This document shows, piece after piece, positions 60,421-64,000 of a stretch of DNA of 64,000 nt (positions are counted from its first letter, which is position 1; each line of letters starts with the position of its first letter). Source of the stretch: Kribbella italica (GTDB taxonomy: Bacteria > Actinomycetota > Actinomycetes > Propionibacteriales > Kribbellaceae); contig NZ_JACHMY010000001.1 of NCBI RefSeq assembly GCF_014205135.1, positions 6,696,001 through 6,760,000 of the forward strand, given 5' to 3'. The notes under the pieces were generated by a model. It worked only from the letters and a program-made list of their open reading frames with translations. It did no database searches and was not told where the DNA came from. The translations under genes were made by a program, and so were the position numbers.

Positions 60421-60676
60421 ACCTCGAACTCATGCGCCGCGGCGAGCAAGGCATCGAAATCCACCCGACCGGTCGTTCCCGGAGCCACTTCCCAAGCCGC
60501 CTCCGACCCATCGCGACGCCCTGACAACAACCGCAAATGACTCCGCCCTGAAGCAACATCCGCCAAGCCGAGTCCTCATCACCCGCCGCACGAACGGCGG
60601 CCGCGGTGGCCGGCGCACTCATCGGCTAACGCCTTGGAAGCCCCAGCCGAGAGACTCAACCAAACCCGTACAGAGA
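60421..60676. other. Non-coding stretch beside decayed genes
   Basis: It has no credible start with a binding site and no clear family match on either strand. The minus strand frame continues upstream of the Cys-rich remnant with a low-complexity Ala/Arg/Glu sequence. Probably decaying DNA. Confidence 0.4.
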
Positions 60677-60719
60677 AGACGGCCCTCGCACCCACCATCT
60701 CCAGGTGCGAGGGCCGTCT
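60677..60719 (-). terminator. 15-bp stem terminator, leftward
   Basis: Arms 60677-60691 and 60705-60719 are perfectly complementary over 15 bp, with a 13-base loop. On the minus strand it is followed by a T/C-rich stretch (TCTTCTCTG), on the plus strand by none. It would end the leftward operon from 62.9 kb to 60.8 kb. Confidence 0.8.
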
Positions 60720-60824
60720 CGTGCTGTCCGGGCGCAAGCCCGCGTGCGCAGGACACCGGACAGGTGGAACAGCCAGGACGGTCACAGCGGTTGGGTCACG
60801 GCTTACGCGCCGCCCTGGCTGGCT

Positions 60825-61121
60825 CTAGGCACCCGGGGACTCACCTTCGTTGGGATGGAGCCGCGTGAGGCGCTCGACGAAGATGCGATCGTGGGTGAAC
60901 AGGCGATTCGTCGTACCAACCAACATCGGCTTGTCCCACATGACCTGCGCCTGATCGCCGAAGACAGCGACAACCGTTCCGCGTCCGTAGTCGCCCGAGG
61001 CCACCCGCTGGCCGATGCAGATCTGCGCCTTTCGGCGGTCGTCAGACTCTTCGCATTCAGGCTCGTCGTCCGGCAGGCCGACCCATTCGTGGTCGCCACA
61101 GGTTCCCGTGCAGATGACCAT
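60825..61121 (-). CDS. Small KOW/SH3-like protein
   Basis: 98 residues from ATG 61121. The N-terminal third is Cys/acid-rich (CTGTCGDHEW, DDEPECEESDD). The second half (GQRVASGDYGRGTVVAVFGDQAQVMWD) looks like an SH3/KOW-type barrel, followed by a basic helix. No named family recognised. It lies downstream of the XRE gene and before the leftward terminator. Confidence 0.6.
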   Translation of the reverse strand: MVICTGTCGDHEWVGLPDDEPECEESDDRRKAQICIGQRVASGDYGRGTVVAVFGDQAQVMWDKPMLVGTTNRLFTHDRIFVERLTRLHPNEGESPGA

Positions 61122-61198
61122 GAGCTGTGGTCTCCGTTCTCGATCGCGCGGCTGGAACGTGGCCAACGCTAGGGATCAGAGAACGGCGGTGGGCGAAG

Positions 61199-61216
61199 AT
61201 TTCTCGGGATTTCTCG
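61199..61216. promoter_or_regulatory. Direct repeat of ATTTCTCG, 10-bp period
   Basis: ATTTCTCG occurs at 61199-61206 and 61209-61216, one helical turn apart, in the gap between the XRE stop and the KOW-like start. The same core (CGAGAAAT) appears in the palindrome at 62889-62902, suggesting shared control. Confidence 0.45.
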
Positions 61217-61247
61217 ACGTCTTGAAAGCCATGGCGGTACGGCGAAA

Positions 61248-62165
61248 TCAGCCGCTCGAAACGTCTGACTCGGAAGCCAGATCGGCCATGACGCGTCCGA
61301 TGATCTTCCGTGCGTCGCGGTCGTAGCTGGCGACGCCGGCGAGCTGCTCGAACGCATCGGCGTACAGCTCGATCTCCTGCGGCTGGCGCAGATCCAGCTC
61401 AGCGCTGAACGTCTCGAGCAGGACCCGGCGGTCGTCATAGATCCAGAAACCGTGCCAGGGCGAGACCGTGTACGCGGTCTCCGTCGCGATGATGCCGACC
61501 TTGACGTTGCGCAGGTGCGAGATCGACGCGAGCCGATCCAGTTGCCCGAGCATGGCGTCGAGCGGGCAGAGCCGGAACCGTAGCGCCGCCTCGGTCAGCA
61601 CGAAGTGGAACTGCTTCCCCGGCCGATAGAGGATCTCTTGACGCCGAAGCCGGGCCGCGACAGCTTCTTCGGCGTCATTGGTGATCTTCAGCCGACGTAC
61701 GGACTCCTCGAATCGTGCTCGCGCGTACTCGCCGGTCTGCAGAAGGCCGGGCACCACGGTGGCCTCGAAGACACGAAGAAGCCGGGTCTTTTGATCCCAT
61801 TCGTAGAGCTGTTCCTGCTGTGGTCGCAGACCGGCCCGCATGAGGTGACGCCACTCCGCGAACTGCAGTTCCAGACTGTGCAGCGAGGCGAGAAGTGCAT
61901 CGAGTTCCGACTGGTGATCGCTGGCTCGCGCCCAGGCGCGGAGGTCCTCGTCGCTGGGCGTTTGCCGGCCGTTCTCGAGCTTCGAGACCTTCGAAGGCGC
62001 CCAAGCGAGCGACTCCGCGAACTCACGCCCGGTCGATCCGGTCGACCGGCGGAGCTCACGAAGTCGCTTGCCCAATGCGGTGCGTGCCTCGTGGACGTTA
62101 GTCGCGTCCGCGGTGTTGTTGTCCGGCAAAGTCGTCCCGTCGTACGGCGTGGTGCCAGGCGGCAT
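61248..62165 (-). CDS. XRE-family regulator with DUF5753 domain
   Basis: 305 residues. HTH at about 30-75 (ALGKRLRELRRSTGSTGREFAESL, WAPSKVSKLENGRQTPS) and a DUF5753 domain (about 110-290: PGLLQTGEYARARFE, TAYTVSPWHGFWIYD). Such regulators are abundant in actinobacteria and are often encoded beside small partner proteins. The ATG overlaps DUF6879 by 68 bp; a later TTG at 62129 is possible, so the start is uncertain. Confidence 0.88.
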   Translation of the reverse strand: MPPGTTPYDGTTLPDNNTADATNVHEARTALGKRLRELRRSTGSTGREFAESLAWAPSKVSKLENGRQTPSDEDLRAWARASDHQSELDALLASLHSLELQFAEWRHLMRAGLRPQQEQLYEWDQKTRLLRVFEATVVPGLLQTGEYARARFEESVRRLKITNDAEEAVAARLRRQEILYRPGKQFHFVLTEAALRFRLCPLDAMLGQLDRLASISHLRNVKVGIIATETAYTVSPWHGFWIYDDRRVLLETFSAELDLRQPQEIELYADAFEQLAGVASYDRDARKIIGRVMADLASESDVSSG

Positions 62166-62610
62166 CTCGCCAGTAATTGTGCTTCACGACCTGACTGGGA
62201 TCGGTGATCAGCTCCGTGCCGAGGAAACCGTCGGCGTCGTCGAAGTCCATCCGTACCAAGGTCGTCGAGTCGAACAGCCAGTAGTCGTGCTTCGGTACGC
62301 CGGCGACGTCGGCTTGATCCCTGGCCAGGTACCGAATGTCCTCCCCTGCTTCGTTGGTGAACTGCGCACACCACAACCCAAAACGGCTGTAGTCCGTCAA
62401 CGGCACCGTCACCACGCGAACCCGGCTGAAGCTCCGACCGCCCTCGCGAGCTTCGCGGACCAGATCCAGCCATTCCTGCATCCAGGGCAGGTCGTCAGGC
62501 TCACCCGCCAGGAACTTCGCCAGCGACCCGGCCTCGTCGCTCTCGTCGTACCGATCGCGAACCTCAAGCCGAAAGGCCGTGTGTTCGAAGGAGTTGAGCA
62601 GATCCCACAA
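62098..62610 (-). CDS. DUF6879 family protein
   Basis: 170 residues from TTG 62610; CTG 62634, overlapping the preceding stop (CTGA), is the alternative. Acid-rich start LLNSFEHTAFRLEVRDRY, then LWCAQFTNEAGEDIRYL and LGTELITDPSQVVKHNYWRD, the DUF6879 signature. Found beside XRE-DUF5753 regulators. Function unknown. It is overlapped at its 3' end by the XRE gene. Confidence 0.8.
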   Translation of the reverse strand: MWDLLNSFEHTAFRLEVRDRYDESDEAGSLAKFLAGEPDDLPWMQEWLDLVREAREGGRSFSRVRVVTVPLTDYSRFGLWCAQFTNEAGEDIRYLARDQADVAGVPKHDYWLFDSTTLVRMDFDDADGFLGTELITDPSQVVKHNYWRDAAWHHAVRRDDFAGQQHRGRD

Positions 62611-62630
62611 CGACGGACCGGGCTCGGTGC

Positions 62631-62876
62631 TCAGCTGTCCTCCTGCTGTTCGAGGTACCGAAGGGCGTACATCTTCAGCACTTCCTCCGGAATCTCGATC
62701 AGCGTCTCGTGGTCGGGAACTGGCGCGACGGCGTTCACATCCGCCAGCGTCTGCGGGTCCGTGACCTTCCAGCCCTGGGCGATGTAGGTGACCCGGTCCG
62801 TCCTGTCTGTCGCGAACAGAGTCGGTGAGTTCTTGGTCTGCGAGTCGGGGTCCTTACCGAGGAAACGAGCATGCAT
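62631..62876 (-). CDS. Small module protein upstream of DUF6879
   Basis: 81 residues from ATG 62876, with GGAGG 5 bases upstream. HARFLGKDPDSQ start, TLFATDRTDRVTYIAQGW, then the acid tail PDHETLIEIPEEVL. Similar proteins head XRE-DUF5753/DUF6879 loci. No motif suggests a function. First gene of the three-gene module, with a palindrome just upstream. Confidence 0.75.
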   Translation of the reverse strand: MHARFLGKDPDSQTKNSPTLFATDRTDRVTYIAQGWKVTDPQTLADVNAVAPVPDHETLIEIPEEVLKMYALRYLEQQEDS

Positions 62877-62888
62877 GATGCCTCCTTG

Positions 62889-62902
62889 CGAGAAATTTCG
62901 CG
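62889..62902. promoter_or_regulatory. CGAGAAATTTCGCG near-palindrome
   Basis: A 14-bp near-palindrome (one mismatch pair) just ahead of the Shine-Dalgarno of the 62876 gene. It contains the CGAGAAAT element also found at 61199-61216. Candidate operator for the XRE regulator of the same locus. Confidence 0.5.
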
Positions 62903-63098
62903 AAACAGCACTCCGACGATCTTCGCTCTTCCCGGCAGACCCCGCAACGCCTCCGGCGAGTCGTATGGCCGGCGCCAGCGACCCATCAGCCGACCTAGTT
63001 GTCCGAACCACGCACCTGGGGATTCCAGCCGAGCGCTGGCGAAGGTTAGACAGGGGAGGTCGGCTCCCGCGACGATCATCGCCCTCGGTCTAAATAAA

Positions 63099-64000
63099 TC
63101 AGGAACGGTCTCGTCGGCCGAGGAACCAGAACACAACGGCCGTACCGGGCATCCCAAACAAGAGACTTGGGAGATCCATAGCGTCGACAGCAAAGTCGAT
63201 CCACTCGAATCTGTCGAAATCACGAGCCGATACGCCGTCAGCGTCGAGGTGGTGGAGGCTCTGGGCGATCCACCACAGCCAAACCATCACGAAGGCAAAA
63301 GCCAGCGCTGCACCAACATCCAGTGACTGGCTGGACAGCGGCTTGGGAGGGGCCGGCGATGCATTGAGATCGTCTGACGAAGCTGGCCGATCCGTCAGGG
63401 CTGGTCGCGACTCGGCCTCGATCGGATTGTCCCCGTCGGCAGTTACGGCAAGCCCTGCAGATCTAGCCCACGCAGCCATAAGGACTGAGGCTGACTCGTA
63501 CCCGAGCAGAGAGCTGCCCAGGTAGGCCGCGGCGGGGACACTGGGGCCGATCATGCTTGCGATATCGGCGTACTCGCGGGCCGAGGTGAGCCCATTGGCC
63601 CGGGCAACCTCGGAGATCATGCGGACTGAAGACTTCTGCGCGAATCCCTTCAATGCGAGACCTAAGCCAGGGACGGTGGGGCCGATCTTGCTCGCGATCT
63701 TGGCGAATTCTCCGGCTGACGTGAAGCCGCCGATCTTGGCTACATCGGAGATGAACTCAAGCGAGGACTGCCGACTGTAGATCTTTGAGGCGAGCCCTAG
63801 GCCGGTCACCGTGGGGCCGACAGTCCTGGCGATTTCCCCAAACTCGCGGGCTGAGGCGAAGCCGCCGATCTTGGCTAGATCGGAGATGAACTGGAGCGAG
63901 GACTCTTGGCCTAACGCCTTGGCCTTCGCGGTGAAGCCCAGTCCAGCAATCGTCGGACCGATCTCTCTCGCGATCTCTGCGAATTCTCCGGCTGACGTGA
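63099..64000 (-). CDS. Repeat-containing membrane protein, 5' end outside window
   Basis: At least 299 residues, open at the right edge. Four (at least) repeats of 45-47 residues, pattern T-S-A-x-E-F-x-x-I-A-x-x-I-G-P-T-x-x-G-L-G...S-S-x-x-F-I-S-x-x-A-K-I-G-G-F. A Ser/Pro-rich linker follows, then two membrane spans (about 200-225 and 265-290 of the visible part), ending RRDRS in the cytoplasm by the positive-inside rule. Family unrecognised. GC is lower than in neighbours. Confidence 0.75.
   Translation of the reverse strand, partial: TSAGEFAEIAREIGPTIAGLGFTAKAKALGQESSLQFISDLAKIGGFASAREFGEIARTVGPTVTGLGLASKIYSRQSSLEFISDVAKIGGFTSAGEFAKIASKIGPTVPGLGLALKGFAQKSSVRMISEVARANGLTSAREYADIASMIGPSVPAAAYLGSSLLGYESASVLMAAWARSAGLAVTADGDNPIEAESRPALTDRPASSDDLNASPAPPKPLSSQSLDVGAALAFAFVMVWLWWIAQSLHHLDADGVSARDFDRFEWIDFAVDAMDLPSLLFGMPGTAVVFWFLGRRDRS
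63450..63998 (-). repeat. Tandem repeats of about 45 codons
   Basis: Units run 63998-63858 (47 codons), 63857-63723 (45), 63722-63588 (45) and 63587-63450 (46, diverged). The first and third units share a 22-bp identical stretch at their starts, while the rest differs more at DNA than at protein level. The array continues past the window edge. Confidence 0.85.

Noticed and set aside
1..64000. tRNA, rRNA, CRISPR, transposase, integrase, attachment sites and replication origin.
   Set aside because: No cloverleaf, rRNA-like, repeat-spacer or recombinase sequence was found on reading both strands.

Overview
The window is very GC-rich, with GTG starts, four-base ATGA/GTGA stop-start overlaps and C/G-ending third positions throughout. 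Together with an F420-dependent glucose-6-phosphate dehydrogenase, ABC sugar importers without their own ATPase, many XRE/TetR/PadR/MerR/ArsR/AraC regulators and a strong preference for GTAC at codon junctions, this points to a soil actinobacterium. Kribbella or a close relative among the Propionibacteriales is the best guess; that is an inference from composition and gene content. No rRNA, tRNA, CRISPR array, transposase or integrase was found.

Layout. 1-5.1 kb: two linked envelope proteins (one with a degenerate kinase N-lobe), fgd, a DUF72 protein, small membrane proteins and a GNAT. 5.2-19.2 kb: a large divergent glycan-catabolic locus. The leftward arm runs solute-binding lipoprotein, Gfo/Idh oxidoreductase, heparinase II/III, two amidohydrolases, regulator, class III aminotransferase. 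The rightward arm runs two ABC permeases, a Tat-exported toroid protein and an FAH-family hydrolase. 19.2-24.0 kb: YCII protein, an FMN reductase/LLM oxidoreductase pair, a TPR protein and an aldo/keto reductase. 24.1-28.2 kb: two convergent PhoD-type phosphatases with an Fn3/lectin-like protein. 28.3-31.9 kb: a VbhA/Fic-like pair, a GNAT, a PH-like membrane protein and a GAF-PAS-GGDEF protein. 32.1-36.0 kb: a four-gene leftward sugar/cyclitol operon with a LacI-like palindrome. 36.4-42.9 kb: a ThrE-type exporter, a relict gene, two secreted sialidase-fold/DUF4185 proteins and a GT1 glycosyltransferase. 43.0-50.2 kb: hemerythrin/TetR, a cNMP-binding protein followed by a class III adenylate cyclase, a PadR/HAAS pair and an AraC-DinB fusion. 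50.3-53.5 kb: a GH95 enzyme and a methyltransferase.

53.5-60.4 kb is metal/metalloid territory. An arsenic locus carries a flavoprotein, ArsR, an HTH-phosphatase fusion, an aquaporin and ArsC, with two separate palindromic operators and no ArsB/Acr3 pump. Next to it is a MerR operon with a small Cys-rich protein, YnfA and a thioredoxin-like fragment, under a promoter with a 19-bp spacer. A decayed second copy of the MerR/Cys-rich pair lies about 2.3 kb away.

60.7-64.0 kb holds an XRE-DUF5753/DUF6879/small-protein module, a KOW-like protein, and at the right edge a membrane protein built of about 45-residue repeats. I do not recognise the repeat family. The last two regions are the best places to look for something undescribed.
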